A DNA stretch of 64,000 nt from Anaerolineae bacterium. Lineage in GTDB: Bacteria > Chloroflexota > Anaerolineae > Caldilineales > Caldilineaceae. Below, in pieces: positions 52,699-63,416 of this stretch. Numbering within the stretch: the stretch's first letter is position 1; each line of letters opens with the position of its first letter. The notes beneath the pieces were generated by a model, which ran no database searches, was not told where the DNA came from, and was given only the letters and a program-made list of their open reading frames with translations. The stretch is from positions 62,001-126,000 of the forward strand of contig JAUIHI010000012.1 of the NCBI GenBank assembly GCA_030432295.1. Reading direction: 5' to 3'. The position numbers and the translations under genes were made by a program.

Positions 52699-55600
52699 AT
52701 GAGCTACCGCATCTCAAATTCAGTTATTCTATCAATTGCCTTATCTGTACTTTTGATTACGGTTGCATCAGTAAGTATTACTTGGGCTGATAATATCTAT
52801 ATGCAACCCAATAGCATATCTGATGTCTTGGACCAAGCGGTTGCAGTGACCGTAGGCAATAATCATGCCTGTGCCTTGACAAAGAGCGGTGGCGTGAAAT
52901 GTTGGGGACGAAATTCTTACGGTGAACTGGGAGATGGTACCTCAATTGACCGCGCAACACCAGTGGACGTTTTCGGGATGAGTCGTGGCATAATTGCGAT
53001 CGACGCAGGTGCTAGCCACACTTGTGCATTGATCGAGAATGGCGGTGTCAAATGTTGGGGAAGAAACCGGAGTGGAGAACTAGGTAATGGATCTACAGGG
53101 TATGCTACTCTCCCAGTAGCCGTTACCGGATTACAGAGTGAAATTGTTGCGGTCAGTGCTGGTCTCAACTATACGTGCGTGGTAACAAGTTCTGGGAATG
53201 TCAAATGCTGGGGGGGGAATAGTGTGGGTCAGTTGGGTGATGGCACAGTAATTAATCGTCTGACACCTGTCAATGTGGTTGAACTAGATCAAAAAATCAC
53301 ATCAATCAGTGCAGGTGGTTATTATTTTTCTGGCGAACATACGTGTGCCCTAACTGCGTCGGGGGGAATTAAATGTTGGGGGGCTAACAATTTTGGTCAG
53401 TTAGGTGATGGTACAAGAACGCAACGTCTGACACCTGTGGATGTAATTCAGCTTAGCAGCAATATGAGTGCCGTCACTGCAGGCGATCTTCATACCTGCG
53501 CATTGAACGACCATGGCGAAGCCAAGTGCTGGGGAGCCAATAATTTGGGTCAGCTAGGTGACGGAACATTAAAGAATAGAACAACCCCTGTGGATGTAAT
53601 GGGATTGAACAGTGGCCTTATGTCGATAGACGCTGGTGCATTAAGTACATGTGGATTATTGGATACTGGTACGATTAAGTGTTGGGGACTAAACAATTAT
53701 GGCCAACTTGGCGATGGAACTACTACAAATCGGAGCCTCCCGACTGACGTGATGGGGTTGAACAGTACCGTGACAAACCTTGAATCTGGCGGAAATTTTG
53801 CGTGTGGGCGAATGCTAAACAGGTCACTTGTGTGTTGGGGGAAAAACACATATGGCAACCTTGGCAACGGTACTATGACAGACAGCAGCGCACCAGTGGC
53901 TGTTGTAGAGTTTGAAAGCGATCCCCAAGCATACCAAGCGTTAGTCAATCCGTCCTTCGATGCAGCGATCGATCCTCGTTCTGAAGGACACTGGCAATGG
54001 CTGACACCCAATGGTCCTACCGACGACAACAATACCTGTTTTGGGTGGACCTATCCAGCTAGTGATGCAGCCGGCCCGCCCCAGGACGGTGACCATTTCC
54101 TGGTCACTCATCGCAATGGAAATGCCGATTGTACTTCCTTCTTCCAGAATGTGCAGCGTTTCCCCCAATCCGGAGACACCTACACGTTCACGATAGCTGC
54201 CAGAGCGCCAGTGGACGGCGTCAGCCGCACTTTTGACTTGCAATTGCATACCTACGATGGAAATGGGCAGAATCAACAGTCGAGTCGGAGACAGCAATTC
54301 ACTGTGAGCAGCAACGAGTGGGATGAGTTCACCATAACCTTTCAGACTTTACAGGATGCCATGTATATTCGGGCCGAAGTCTATCTGATAGACCTGGACG
54401 CAGTGAATTATAACTTTGATAATGCCCGGCTATTGGGATCTGAACGACACAGTATCTCTGGCCAGATTCGCACTGGCAGAGGCGTGCTTGCTGAAGGGGT
54501 AGTTGTTGCGTTGAACAATGGCCGTCGTACAACTACAAACAGTGATGGTAGATACATTTTTGAAAATTTACCCAATGGAAGCTATACGATTATACCATTT
54601 CAGTCAGGGAAGTTTTTTGAGCCAGCATCGCGGTCAGAGCTCGTTGCATATTCGGCAACACCTGGGGTTGATTTTACGGTAAGAAGCGCAGTCGGTACAA
54701 CGAATTCATTGCTCCGGAACCAATCCTTCGAAAATGGTTCTGATCCTTTTCCATGGGAATGGATCGGCCCTTGCAATCGATTTGCGGATACCGCTAACAT
54801 TGCGCAGCACGGTACCCGATATTTAGCAACTAATCGAGCAGGCAACCTGAATTGTAGTTCCTTTTACCAGGATATAGACCGCCGTCCAGTAACAGGTGAA
54901 GAGTATAAATTTGGTATCTGGGTGCGGTCATCGGATGGCTCAGTACGCAAAGGCGCGGTTGCTCTATGGGCTCGGGGCGGTCAGGATGAGAATGCAACCA
55001 TAGCATTCACGACGAACGGTACAGCATGGCAATATGTCGAGGCACACTTGCTGATCGAAAGAAGTAATCATTCCAATTTGCGGGCCGAGGTTTACCTGGA
55101 GTCACCCGATAGTGTCGATTATTACTTCGACAATGCCGCATTGCATGGTCCAAACCACTACGCAATCTCTGGGCGTGTATTGGATGGACTCACGGTTGTC
55201 CCTGATGTCACTGTTACAAATGGGGCCGAGCATACTGCCCGATCCGATGCTAGTGGCGAATTCATATTGCGAGATCTGCCTCCCGGCACATACACACTTA
55301 CACCGTCCAAGACCGGCTATTTGTTTGCCCCAACATCGCGAACTATTGTCATTCGTGAAAGTGATATAGTAGGGTTTAACTTTGCAGCCACATCTACAGC
55401 GCCTTTGCGACATAGCATCGTGGGGACTATCACCGATAAACAGAGCGGTGAGCCTTTAGCAAACACAAGAATTTCTTATGGTGGTGCCAGCGTTATTACT
55501 GATAGCAATGGCAACTATAGAGTAGATAACTTGCCTCCAGGAACATATGCACTCCAAGCATTTAAAGCAGGATATACATTTATACCCGCAAATACGCAAG

Positions 55601-58257
55601 TCACGATCCCCCAGGCAGGCCCTCTGGACTTTAGCGGTACAAAGGTTACAGATGAACCGCGAGTCTCGATCACTCATATAGAGGTGGCACAAGTTCTACT
55701 TGCAGAGGTGGATCCCTTGACCGCTAAAAGAATACCGTTGATTGCAAACAAACCCACAATTGTACGCGTATATGTTAGCTGTGCAATCGATTGCTTTTCC
55801 ACCACTTCTGTCAGAGGAATTTTGACAGTGCGTGGCTCCACGAGCGTCTACGAAACTTCAGCAGACAATAACCAAGTAATACCGGAGTTTGAGAATGACT
55901 GGCATAAACAGCAGCCAGATTTATCTAAGACTCTCAATTTCATACTGCCAGCTCGAATTGCCAGTGGCGATGTTGTATTCGAGGCCGCCTTAGACAATGG
56001 TTCAACATTGAGCAAGCCAACTGTATTTACTGAAATGCCTGTCCTACGTATCGGGTGGAACAGAATTCCGTATGCGACCGAAAGTGGTTCACCTCTTTCA
56101 CTTACAACGTCTGATATTGCCAACTCAGGTGCTGACTTTCTTAAGGCAATATACCCTATTGGAAACTTAGAATACTTCTATCAACCAGGCATCATAGAAG
56201 TTATGAACAAAAAACTTGGCCCGTGTCTGATAGGCAATAGTCTCAATCCATTCTGTTCGCAGATCCAATATCTAAAGGTTCTCGATGCTTTTTGGACAAA
56301 AGTTGAACGAGAAGGCACGTGGAAAAATGGTGCAGCACCAGATCGTCTTTATGGTTGGGTTTCTGAAGACGCTATTGACGGTCCATATGGTATCGCTCTA
56401 GCGACGTATCCGAGCATCGCGCTAGGAACTGATGATGATGATTCAGAAAGTGGTGTAACAACAATCGCCCAATGGACATTTTCCCATGAAATTGGACATA
56501 CTTACGGTCGGAAACACGCACCGTGCGGGCTACCTCCCTCCTCACAAATCGATGAAGATTTTCCTACATACGGTACAGGTGCCGGCACTATCGGTACATA
56601 CGGTATTAGCTTATCTGCCAACAAGATACTTGAGCCAAATCACAATGATATCATGGGTGGTTGTGGAAAGAACTGGGTTTCACCATATACATATGGAAAT
56701 CTCGCCAATAACATTAAGACTGAGCGATCAACGATAGAGACTCGTCGAACGTTTCTGGCCGAACCACAAAAGCAGATACTGATTTCAGGTGATATCTTTA
56801 GTCCAACTTTATCTGTGAGATTCGATCCAATTTATCAGCTTGTCTCGCAAGTACCTATCGAGACAGCGGAAGAAGGGGCATTCTGTATCGCTCAATTTGA
56901 TACAGGTGGAGCAGAGCTAGATCATCGCTGCTTTGATGCAAGTTTCGACTTTATAGATAATTCAAGTTCTGAACTCAAAGCAGCCACTTTCTTTAGTCTC
57001 GTATTACCGCATTTTGACGCAACAGTTCGATTCGACCTTATAAAAGATACTGAAATACTCGGAAGTATCTCAATGAGCGCAAATGAACCGACAATTCAGC
57101 TAGTTTCGCCTATGGGGGGAGAGATTTGGAGTAGCATAGGCACATACCAGATCTCTTGGAGCTCTAACGATGCCGACGATGATGTCTTATACCATTCCGT
57201 GTCATATAGTGAGGATAATGGAGGTAGTTGGATTCCTGTCGCCAGCAATATCACAGAAACGCACGCCATTTTTGACGTTTCGAACTTTCCAGGAAGTGAT
57301 AGTGTACGTATACGAGTAACAGCAAGCGATGGTTTCCATATTAGTTCAGACATTTCAGGCATTATTAGCGCGGGAACTAATAACCCAACCGTATCCATTA
57401 TCGAACCCAACTCCGTTACAACCGTTACCTTGGGATATCCAGTTCTACTTCAGGGAAGAGCCTATGACCTTGAAGACGGTCCTCTTTCAGGAGATATGAT
57501 ACAATGGATATCCAGTATTGACGGGAGCCTGGGCAGTGGAGAAGATATATACACTTTTCTCTCCCTCGGTCAACATCTGATAACCCTAGTAGCCACTGAC
57601 AATGACAAAAACACATCAGCGCGGACCACTACGGTTACTATCGCAGCACCTCCCATTTCACCAGCGACGCCGACCGCGACCCCAACACCAACTCAAACAC
57701 CGACAGCTACACAGCCGCCAACTCTCACGGCGACAGCAACCAGCACTCATACACCTACGCCGATGCCCACTCAAACACCGACGACTACTCCCACCGCGAC
57801 GCCAGGAGCGCCGACCCAGACACCGACAGCAACGCATACATTAACACCGACATCCACATCGACACAGACACCGACAGCAACGCCCGCCGCAACCGCAACA
57901 CAGCCAACCTCTGGCGGCAGTAGTGTTAGCGGCTTTGTCTACGAAGATCGCAACGGCAACGATACAAAGGAATCGGACGAGCCAGGTGTCGAAGATGCCG
58001 TCGTAAAACTACGCGATCCGCAAGCCCGTAGCGTACAGCAAGAACGGGAGACCCACACCGGCGCGGACGGAAGCTATCGCTTTACGAATATTCCCATCGG
58101 GGTCTATGAACTGGCCGTGCAGTTGCCACCCCAATACAATACGGATGGCTTCCAGTGGCAGAATGTGGATGTGTCAGGCACAGGTGAGACATCAATGAAC
58201 CCGGTGCCCGCGCCCAAAGCCGAATGGCGTCTCTATCTGCCATCATTGGATAGGTAA
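52699..58257 (+). CDS. Giant secreted RCC1-propeller metalloprotease-like surface protein
   Basis: A 1852-residue secreted protein. The signal peptide is at 1-32 ([20 protein letters not shown]); AGAAGG precedes this ATG, while an earlier ATG at 52621 would put 26 polar residues before it. Seven RCC1 blades follow ([20 protein letters not shown], then GELGDGT), then two carbohydrate-binding-like sandwiches alternating with carboxypeptidase-regulatory-like domains. A zincin motif [11 protein letters not shown] sits near residue 1262. Ig-like domains, a Thr/Pro stalk and an SdrD B-like domain ([20 protein letters not shown]) precede the end [11 protein letters not shown]. It is AT-rich except for the last 350 bases. 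Confidence 0.82.
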   Translation: MSYRISNSVILSIALSVLLITVASVSITWADNIYMQPNSISDVLDQAVAVTVGNNHACALTKSGGVKCWGRNSYGELGDGTSIDRATPVDVFGMSRGIIAIDAGASHTCALIENGGVKCWGRNRSGELGNGSTGYATLPVAVTGLQSEIVAVSAGLNYTCVVTSSGNVKCWGGNSVGQLGDGTVINRLTPVNVVELDQKITSISAGGYYFSGEHTCALTASGGIKCWGANNFGQLGDGTRTQRLTPVDVIQLSSNMSAVTAGDLHTCALNDHGEAKCWGANNLGQLGDGTLKNRTTPVDVMGLNSGLMSIDAGALSTCGLLDTGTIKCWGLNNYGQLGDGTTTNRSLPTDVMGLNSTVTNLESGGNFACGRMLNRSLVCWGKNTYGNLGNGTMTDSSAPVAVVEFESDPQAYQALVNPSFDAAIDPRSEGHWQWLTPNGPTDDNNTCFGWTYPASDAAGPPQDGDHFLVTHRNGNADCTSFFQNVQRFPQSGDTYTFTIAARAPVDGVSRTFDLQLHTYDGNGQNQQSSRRQQFTVSSNEWDEFTITFQTLQDAMYIRAEVYLIDLDAVNYNFDNARLLGSERHSISGQIRTGRGVLAEGVVVALNNGRRTTTNSDGRYIFENLPNGSYTIIPFQSGKFFEPASRSELVAYSATPGVDFTVRSAVGTTNSLLRNQSFENGSDPFPWEWIGPCNRFADTANIAQHGTRYLATNRAGNLNCSSFYQDIDRRPVTGEEYKFGIWVRSSDGSVRKGAVALWARGGQDENATIAFTTNGTAWQYVEAHLLIERSNHSNLRAEVYLESPDSVDYYFDNAALHGPNHYAISGRVLDGLTVVPDVTVTNGAEHTARSDASGEFILRDLPPGTYTLTPSKTGYLFAPTSRTIVIRESDIVGFNFAATSTAPLRHSIVGTITDKQSGEPLANTRISYGGASVITDSNGNYRVDNLPPGTYALQAFKAGYTFIPANTQVTIPQAGPLDFSGTKVTDEPRVSITHIEVAQVLLAEVDPLTAKRIPLIANKPTIVRVYVSCAIDCFSTTSVRGILTVRGSTSVYETSADNNQVIPEFENDWHKQQPDLSKTLNFILPARIASGDVVFEAALDNGSTLSKPTVFTEMPVLRIGWNRIPYATESGSPLSLTTSDIANSGADFLKAIYPIGNLEYFYQPGIIEVMNKKLGPCLIGNSLNPFCSQIQYLKVLDAFWTKVEREGTWKNGAAPDRLYGWVSEDAIDGPYGIALATYPSIALGTDDDDSESGVTTIAQWTFSHEIGHTYGRKHAPCGLPPSSQIDEDFPTYGTGAGTIGTYGISLSANKILEPNHNDIMGGCGKNWVSPYTYGNLANNIKTERSTIETRRTFLAEPQKQILISGDIFSPTLSVRFDPIYQLVSQVPIETAEEGAFCIAQFDTGGAELDHRCFDASFDFIDNSSSELKAATFFSLVLPHFDATVRFDLIKDTEILGSISMSANEPTIQLVSPMGGEIWSSIGTYQISWSSNDADDDVLYHSVSYSEDNGGSWIPVASNITETHAIFDVSNFPGSDSVRIRVTASDGFHISSDISGIISAGTNNPTVSIIEPNSVTTVTLGYPVLLQGRAYDLEDGPLSGDMIQWISSIDGSLGSGEDIYTFLSLGQHLITLVATDNDKNTSARTTTVTIAAPPISPATPTATPTPTQTPTATQPPTLTATATSTHTPTPMPTQTPTTTPTATPGAPTQTPTATHTLTPTSTSTQTPTATPAATATQPTSGGSSVSGFVYEDRNGNDTKESDEPGVEDAVVKLRDPQARSVQQERETHTGADGSYRFTNIPIGVYELAVQLPPQYNTDGFQWQNVDVSGTGETSMNPVPAPKAEWRLYLPSLDR

Positions 58258-58362
58258 GGAGGTTCTTGTCAATCAGCACGGACACCCTAGACGCGACTAA
58301 CGCTGGTGGTTATACCTCCGGCCACCAGTCGCTAATCTGCCTCGTTTGCCGCATACCGTTCA

Positions 58363-58408
58363 CGAGAGAAGAGAGCCAGAACCGAACGGTTCTGGCTCTC
58401 TTCTCTCG
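58363..58408. terminator. Bidirectional terminator, perfect 22-bp stem
   Basis: CGAGAGAAGAGAGCCAGAAC and two more bases pair perfectly with 58387-58408 around AA. It separates the giant protease gene from the convergent nnr gene. Confidence 0.8.
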
Positions 58409-58467
58409 TCTACCTGGACGCGTCCAATCCAAGTCCTTGCGCAGGATTAGCGGTGCAAGTCTTGCCC

Positions 58468-60246
58468 CTACCCCCGCAACTCATTCATCACCGCGGGCAA
58501 ATAGCCCAACAGATCGCTGGCGATCACCCCGCCGGGACCGATCTCCGCCTCGCATTCTTCCCCGGCTCGGCCATGCAGCCACGCGCCCAGACAGGCCGCG
58601 TCGAAAGGCTCCACCCCTTGCGCCAGCAGACCCGTAATCGTCCCGGCCAGCACATCGCCTGTGCCTGCGGTCGCCAGCGCGGGCGTCGCCACGGGCAGCA
58701 CCGCCAGCCGTCCATCCGGCGCGGCGATGACTGTATATGGCCCCTTCAGCAGAACCACCGCATTCCAGACCGCGGCCTTTTCCTGGGCCAACTGCCAGCC
58801 CCCGTCCAGCACAGCGTCGATCTCCACCCCGCACAGCCGGACCATCTCCCCTGCGTGGGGGGTCAGAATCACCGGATCGGGCAGGAGTTCCGGCCAGTTG
58901 TCGATCAGCGCCAGACAGTTCAGCCCATCGGCATCGATGACAGTGGGGGGCAGGCTGGGCGTGGCCGCGGGTAGTTGGCTACGGCGGCGGATGGCGCCAA
59001 AGGGCGATGTGGAGAGCGCGTGGGCATCCGCCTCCCCTTCCTCGGCCGTACCTGCTTCGGCCTGAAAATTGGTGGGCAGAACCGACGAGCGCCCGGATTT
59101 TGTGCGGGTGAGGAAAGAACGCACAAAGTCAATTGTGGCATTCTCGTGGCTCAGCCCGCAGCCCAGGAGCAGAGCCTGATAGCCGCCGAGCTTCTCGTTG
59201 ATGGTCGCCACCGCGTTTTCGTTGATTACACCCATCTCGTGGGAGAGCAGCAGCCAGGTCGGTTCGGCCAGAGCCGTGGCGACGGGAACCCAGACCGGCT
59301 GGGGCACCGCGCCTGTCACCAGCCCCGCACCGGCCCGACCCATGGCCGCGCAACTCAGAAAGGCCGCGCCTGGATAGTTGACGCTGCCGACGACTGCCAT
59401 TCCTTTGCCAAAGCTGCCCTTGTGGCTGACTCGGCTGCGGGCAGGTAGCAGTGCGGCCACATATTCCGGTGCCAGGGTGAAAGTGTGGATATCGTCGGCA
59501 AGGGCTGGAGCGATGCCGATGTCGGCCACCACCAGTTGACCCAGGGCATTGGCCGCGGGGAAGAGAAAGTGGCCCCACTTGGCATAGGCAAAGGTGACCG
59601 TCACATCCGCCGGAACAGCGTGGGCGTAGAGGTCGCCCGTGTCGCAATTTGTACCGCTGGGACAGTCCACCGCCACAACCATCAGCGGACCGGCCTCCTC
59701 TGCGCCACTCTGCCGCTGTGTGCGTACATCATTCACCTGGTCCAACAGGGCGGCCAGATCGCCCTCCACAGGCCGGTTGTTGCCCGTGCCCAGCAGACTA
59801 TCCACGACGACCGTGGCCGGGTGCAGCCATTCGGCCAAGGCGGTGAAATCGCTGTCCTCGTCGGCGCGCACGCTTTCCAGTCCGCGAGCCGCCACTTGGC
59901 CGAAATGTTCCTGATAGTCGTGTTCGGCGTCGGTCTTGCGCCGCCAAATGTAGAGGCGCACGGGATAGCCCGCGTCGTGCAGGTAACGGGCACAGACCAG
60001 TCCATCGCCGCCGTTGTTGCCCGGCCCCACCAGCACCAGCACAGGCGTTTCTTCGGCGGCGGGAAAAGCTTCGACGATCACATCCGCCACGGCTTTGCCC
60101 GCCTGCTCCATCATCTGGGCGTAGGAGTGGCCGCCCTCATTTGCCACGCGCTCCAATTCCTGCATCTGGGCCACAGAGACAATTTTCAGGTGATTGGGGA
60201 TGGGGCGAATATCCTGTACAGACAGGGTTGGATTATTCTCACTCAT
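58468..60246 (-). CDS. nnr: Bifunctional NAD(P)H-hydrate epimerase/dehydratase
   Basis: A 592-residue fusion repairing hydrated NAD(P)H. The N-terminal epimerase has VLVLVGPGNNGGDGLVCARY and VDCPSGTNCDTGDLYA. The C-terminal ADP/ATP-dependent dehydratase has SHKGSFGKGMAVVGSVNYPG, VILTPHAGEMVRLCG and ATAGTGDVLAGTITGLLAQG. An insert of about 40 residues (TRTKSGRSSVLPTNFQAEAG region) between dehydratase strands is unusual. It overlaps the upstream saccharopine-dehydrogenase-like gene by 8 bases. The ATG at 60246 is preferred over an earlier one inside that gene. Confidence 0.92.
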   Translation of the reverse strand: MSENNPTLSVQDIRPIPNHLKIVSVAQMQELERVANEGGHSYAQMMEQAGKAVADVIVEAFPAAEETPVLVLVGPGNNGGDGLVCARYLHDAGYPVRLYIWRRKTDAEHDYQEHFGQVAARGLESVRADEDSDFTALAEWLHPATVVVDSLLGTGNNRPVEGDLAALLDQVNDVRTQRQSGAEEAGPLMVVAVDCPSGTNCDTGDLYAHAVPADVTVTFAYAKWGHFLFPAANALGQLVVADIGIAPALADDIHTFTLAPEYVAALLPARSRVSHKGSFGKGMAVVGSVNYPGAAFLSCAAMGRAGAGLVTGAVPQPVWVPVATALAEPTWLLLSHEMGVINENAVATINEKLGGYQALLLGCGLSHENATIDFVRSFLTRTKSGRSSVLPTNFQAEAGTAEEGEADAHALSTSPFGAIRRRSQLPAATPSLPPTVIDADGLNCLALIDNWPELLPDPVILTPHAGEMVRLCGVEIDAVLDGGWQLAQEKAAVWNAVVLLKGPYTVIAAPDGRLAVLPVATPALATAGTGDVLAGTITGLLAQGVEPFDAACLGAWLHGRAGEECEAEIGPGGVIASDLLGYLPAVMNELRG

Positions 60247-61414
60247 TCGATACTTCCTCTCTTGTGCGCCGAAAAACGACGCCGATGTCGGCCAGTTCCT
60301 GCAATAATCGGTCAAAGTGGGGGCCGGTCACCACCTGTTCCGGTGTTAGCAGTCCACTCCCCCTGATCTCGCCCCGGCCCACCATCCGGGCAATAATCGC
60401 GCCGGTCATGGCCGTTGTGCGGGCCATTGATGTAAAGCCCAAGGCCTCGTCGAAGCGGTCGATCATCTCGACGGAGAGCCGGGTCAGACTGCCGTTCTGC
60501 CTACCTTCCGCGTCCAGGCGCACGAGGGTAATGTCCCGATCTGTCTCGTCGAAACGCACTTTGGGGTAGAGCAGCACATCCAAAAAGTGCTTGGGTGCGA
60601 TCGATGCGCCGTCGATGTCGATAGGCTCGCTGCTGAGCAGGCCCATCTCTTTGAGCAGCGTCACTTTGGCCGCATAGCCCGGCCAGCGGATGGTCTTCTG
60701 GCTGCCGCTGCCCAGTCCCTTCAGGCAGTCCAGTTCGAGCAGCCAGGGCATAAAGTTTTCGTGCCAGGCCTCCACCTCGCCCACGCCCTCGAATGTGATC
60801 GGCTCGGCTTCGCTGTAGCGGGCCACCTGCACCAGTTCTCCCTCTTTGACCGCGTGACCGTCGATGTCGCGCAGGGGCAGCCGCCGCCCGCCGAAGACGA
60901 TTTTATAGCCCAACGGCGGCGTAGGCGCGGCAGGAATCCCCCCACATTTGATGTGCAGGCTGTCGATACTGTCCAGTTCCTCGGCCAGCCGCCGCGCCCA
61001 GATTTCAGTCAATCCCGGCTCCACACCGCAACCCCGCAGCAGGAACGCACCAGCCTCGGCGGCTTCAGATTCCAGCGCGTCCAACTCTGTCAGCGGCGGT
61101 GTGCTCAAATCGACCAGTGGGCGTCGGGCCGCGATGGCCGTGCGCATCCCCAGCGGGATAATCTCCGGGGGCAGCGCGGCCAGCACCACATCGTGCTGAG
61201 CCATCAGCGCCACCGCTTCCAGCCGATCGGCCAGATCAATTTCAGTAAAAGTCACCTTGTCCAGACCGGGCAGACCGGCCAGCCGTTTCTCTGCGACCGC
61301 CAACTGCTCCGGGCTACGGTCGGCCAGGGTGACAGCCGTCACGTCGTCGGCCTGCATCCCGATGTAGGCGGCAGCCGGTCCCATCAGACCGCTGCCGAGA
61401 ACGAGAAATTTCAT
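60239..61414 (-). CDS. Saccharopine dehydrogenase-like protein
   Basis: A 391-residue Rossmann-fold oxidoreductase. MKFLVLGSGLMGPAAAYIGM is the NAD(P)-binding loop, and VVLAALPPEIIPLGMRTAIA with LVDLSTPP and LLRGCGVEPGLTEIWARRLA are family marks of the lysine/saccharopine dehydrogenase group. The substrate is not known. It overlaps nnr by 8 bases. Confidence 0.87.
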   Translation of the reverse strand: MKFLVLGSGLMGPAAAYIGMQADDVTAVTLADRSPEQLAVAEKRLAGLPGLDKVTFTEIDLADRLEAVALMAQHDVVLAALPPEIIPLGMRTAIAARRPLVDLSTPPLTELDALESEAAEAGAFLLRGCGVEPGLTEIWARRLAEELDSIDSLHIKCGGIPAAPTPPLGYKIVFGGRRLPLRDIDGHAVKEGELVQVARYSEAEPITFEGVGEVEAWHENFMPWLLELDCLKGLGSGSQKTIRWPGYAAKVTLLKEMGLLSSEPIDIDGASIAPKHFLDVLLYPKVRFDETDRDITLVRLDAEGRQNGSLTRLSVEMIDRFDEALGFTSMARTTAMTGAIIARMVGRGEIRGSGLLTPEQVVTGPHFDRLLQELADIGVVFRRTREEVSNE

Positions 61415-61575
61415 TGACAGTCTCCTGTAAAAAATGGACACGGACTGAAACGGATTTTAAGGATTTCCACGGATGGGCGGACGGGTTCTGTCAGCAAAGG
61501 GAGAGTGTCTACAGTTCATCGCGTGCCAGAAAACCCATTCAGACCATTCGAATGATCCGTGAAAATCCGTGTACT

Positions 61576-62223
61576 TCAGTTTTCCACAGCAATCACCCGC
61601 AGCGGGAAGGCGTCCAAGCCGCTGACGGGCACGGGCAGGGCGTAGACATGCACCCAGCTCTGGTTGAGCGCGTCCAGATTGGTCAGATTTTCGATGAGAG
61701 GAATGCCCGCCCGGAAGAGCAGCAGGTGGTTGACGTTGGCGTGGGTGGTGTCGTGGGTCAACTCCACCCCGCCGGAGTCCACGCCCATCAGTTTGATGCC
61801 CTGCTCCACCAGCCAGGCCAGCCCTTCGGTGGAAAAGTATTTCGTCGGTCCCATCCGGCCAAAGGCGATGTCGCCAGGATGGATACCGCCTGCTTTCGCC
61901 GCGGCGGTCTGCACCTGGGCCAGCGTCACGCCAAACTCGGCTTCGGCTTCGCTCAGGTCGAGAATAACCGCCTCGCCGCAAAGCTGCTCCACAGGAATCT
62001 GGGCCAGGTCTGCCCCCTCTTTCAGGCAGTGGAAGGGCATTTCGATGTGGGTTCCCACGTGGTTCATCAGGGCTACATCGGACATCACATACCACTCCCC
62101 CGCGGGCCGCTGCTTGCCGGGGATTTCGGCCAGCGCATTGTGGATATTGACGACGAATTTGCGTTCGTCGTCGGGGCCGGTGGGCTGGATGACGCGGGTC
62201 AGGTCAACGATATGGGGGGCCAT
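61576..62223 (-). CDS. Cyclase-family (kynurenine formamidase-like) hydrolase
   Basis: A 215-residue metal hydrolase. The signature HxGTHxxxPxH is present as NHVGTHIEMPFHCLKEGADL, and VDSGGVELTHDTTHANVNHL supplies further ligands. The family includes kynurenine formamidase and isatin hydrolase; the Glu in THIE instead of the usual Asp is a small variation. It stands between hairpin-rich gaps. Confidence 0.85.
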   Translation of the reverse strand: MAPHIVDLTRVIQPTGPDDERKFVVNIHNALAEIPGKQRPAGEWYVMSDVALMNHVGTHIEMPFHCLKEGADLAQIPVEQLCGEAVILDLSEAEAEFGVTLAQVQTAAAKAGGIHPGDIAFGRMGPTKYFSTEGLAWLVEQGIKLMGVDSGGVELTHDTTHANVNHLLLFRAGIPLIENLTNLDALNQSWVHVYALPVPVSGLDAFPLRVIAVEN

Positions 62224-62258
62224 TGGGCTGTCCTTTCGGGAGTAGTGAGTGGTATCTC

Positions 62259-62292
62259 AGAAGTCCGACTTTTCAGAAAAAGTCGGACTTCT
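62259..62292. terminator. Hairpin at the end of the DUF4037 gene
   Basis: AGAAGTCCGACTTTT pairs with AAAAGTCGGACTTCT (62278-62292). It overlaps the stop of the upstream gene and shares the GAAAAAGTC core with the hairpin at 25604. Confidence 0.65.
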
Positions 62293-63394
62293 ATTGCCAA
62301 AGTTTCAGCAGTGCGGGTCGCCAGTTTGTGCCTTCCAGCAGGTCGGTGTTGTCGCTGAAAAGATCAATGCTGCCGATGGGCTGGCGGGATGCGAAGCGCC
62401 GGACTTCCGGGTCTGTGATCCGGGCCAGCAGAGCGTCGCAAAAGCCGTTCAGGGCGATGACCCGAAAGGGACGCCCAAAGAAATCCCGCACCCTCTCCGA
62501 CATCGACTCAATCAACCCCAACCGGTTATGCATCTGCGCCAGAGACTCATAGGCGGGGACCAGATGGCTCTCCCGTTCCTGCCAGGTCGGCGCGGTCTGC
62601 GCGGCCAGCAGGTGGGGCGTCAATTCCGCCGCACAGTCCAGCTTCGAGAAGGCCGTGCCGAACCATTTGGGATAGGGCGCGTATTGGCGCTCCATCAGGA
62701 AGGCCAGCCGCATCACATCCCGCACCAGCCGGGACCCCATCAGCGCCGAGCCGAGTTCGTCCCCCACCAGCCCGGCCCGGCCCATCAGATGCTCCTCCTG
62801 GCCGATGCGCGCCCAGCCCGCGGCCAGGAGATAGAGCCAGACATCCTGGGGATACCAGGCGAAGCGGGCACGCATATCTTCCAGTCCAACGCCGTCGTGA
62901 TAGACAGCACCTGCGGTCAGCGTGCGCAGCTTCTGCTGGGGAAAAGTGAGCCAGTCCGCGGCGGTCAGCGGCGTGCAAATGTCGTAGCCCAGATAGTCCT
63001 GGACAAAGCCCCGAATGGTGGAGACGCTCACCCGATGGTTGACCGGGCCGCTTTGCAGAACGGTGAGATGCTGCACGCCGTTGTCATTCAGGTCCGGCTC
63101 GCTGAAGTTGGTGGAATAGCCCCGGAAGGTGTAGGGCAAGCGCTCCGCCAGCGTTGTGTGGATGGCGTCGGCCACCTGCGGATGGTCCGCTTCGCTGACA
63201 AACAATTGGACGCGGGGTCCCCAGTGGTGGTCCGTGGACATTTCGTCGTCGAAGCCCAGCACTTCCGAGCCGCTGCCGATCAGCCCGGCGCTGTGGGCCA
63301 GACAGGGGAAGGCGTCGTCCAAAATTGGGCGCACGGCTTCCCGGTAGAAGTCACCGCAAAGGGTGAGGCCGGGGATGAATTCTGTCGTTGTCAT
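62291..63394 (-). CDS. DUF4037 protein (nucleotidyltransferase-like)
   Basis: A 367-residue DUF4037-type protein. The N-terminal SAGLIGSGSEVLGFDDEMST, then DHHWGPRVQLF, has the GS-x-D-x-D pattern of nucleotidyltransferase folds, and the C-terminal helical region (VRDVMRLAFLMERQYAPYPK, then WFGTAFSKL) is DUF4037. Related proteins are thought to modify small molecules or proteins, but the function is not known. Confidence 0.85.
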   Translation of the reverse strand: MTTTEFIPGLTLCGDFYREAVRPILDDAFPCLAHSAGLIGSGSEVLGFDDEMSTDHHWGPRVQLFVSEADHPQVADAIHTTLAERLPYTFRGYSTNFSEPDLNDNGVQHLTVLQSGPVNHRVSVSTIRGFVQDYLGYDICTPLTAADWLTFPQQKLRTLTAGAVYHDGVGLEDMRARFAWYPQDVWLYLLAAGWARIGQEEHLMGRAGLVGDELGSALMGSRLVRDVMRLAFLMERQYAPYPKWFGTAFSKLDCAAELTPHLLAAQTAPTWQERESHLVPAYESLAQMHNRLGLIESMSERVRDFFGRPFRVIALNGFCDALLARITDPEVRRFASRQPIGSIDLFSDNTDLLEGTNWRPALLKLWQ

Positions 63395-63416
63395 TGGTTC
63401 AACCTCAACCGCATAG

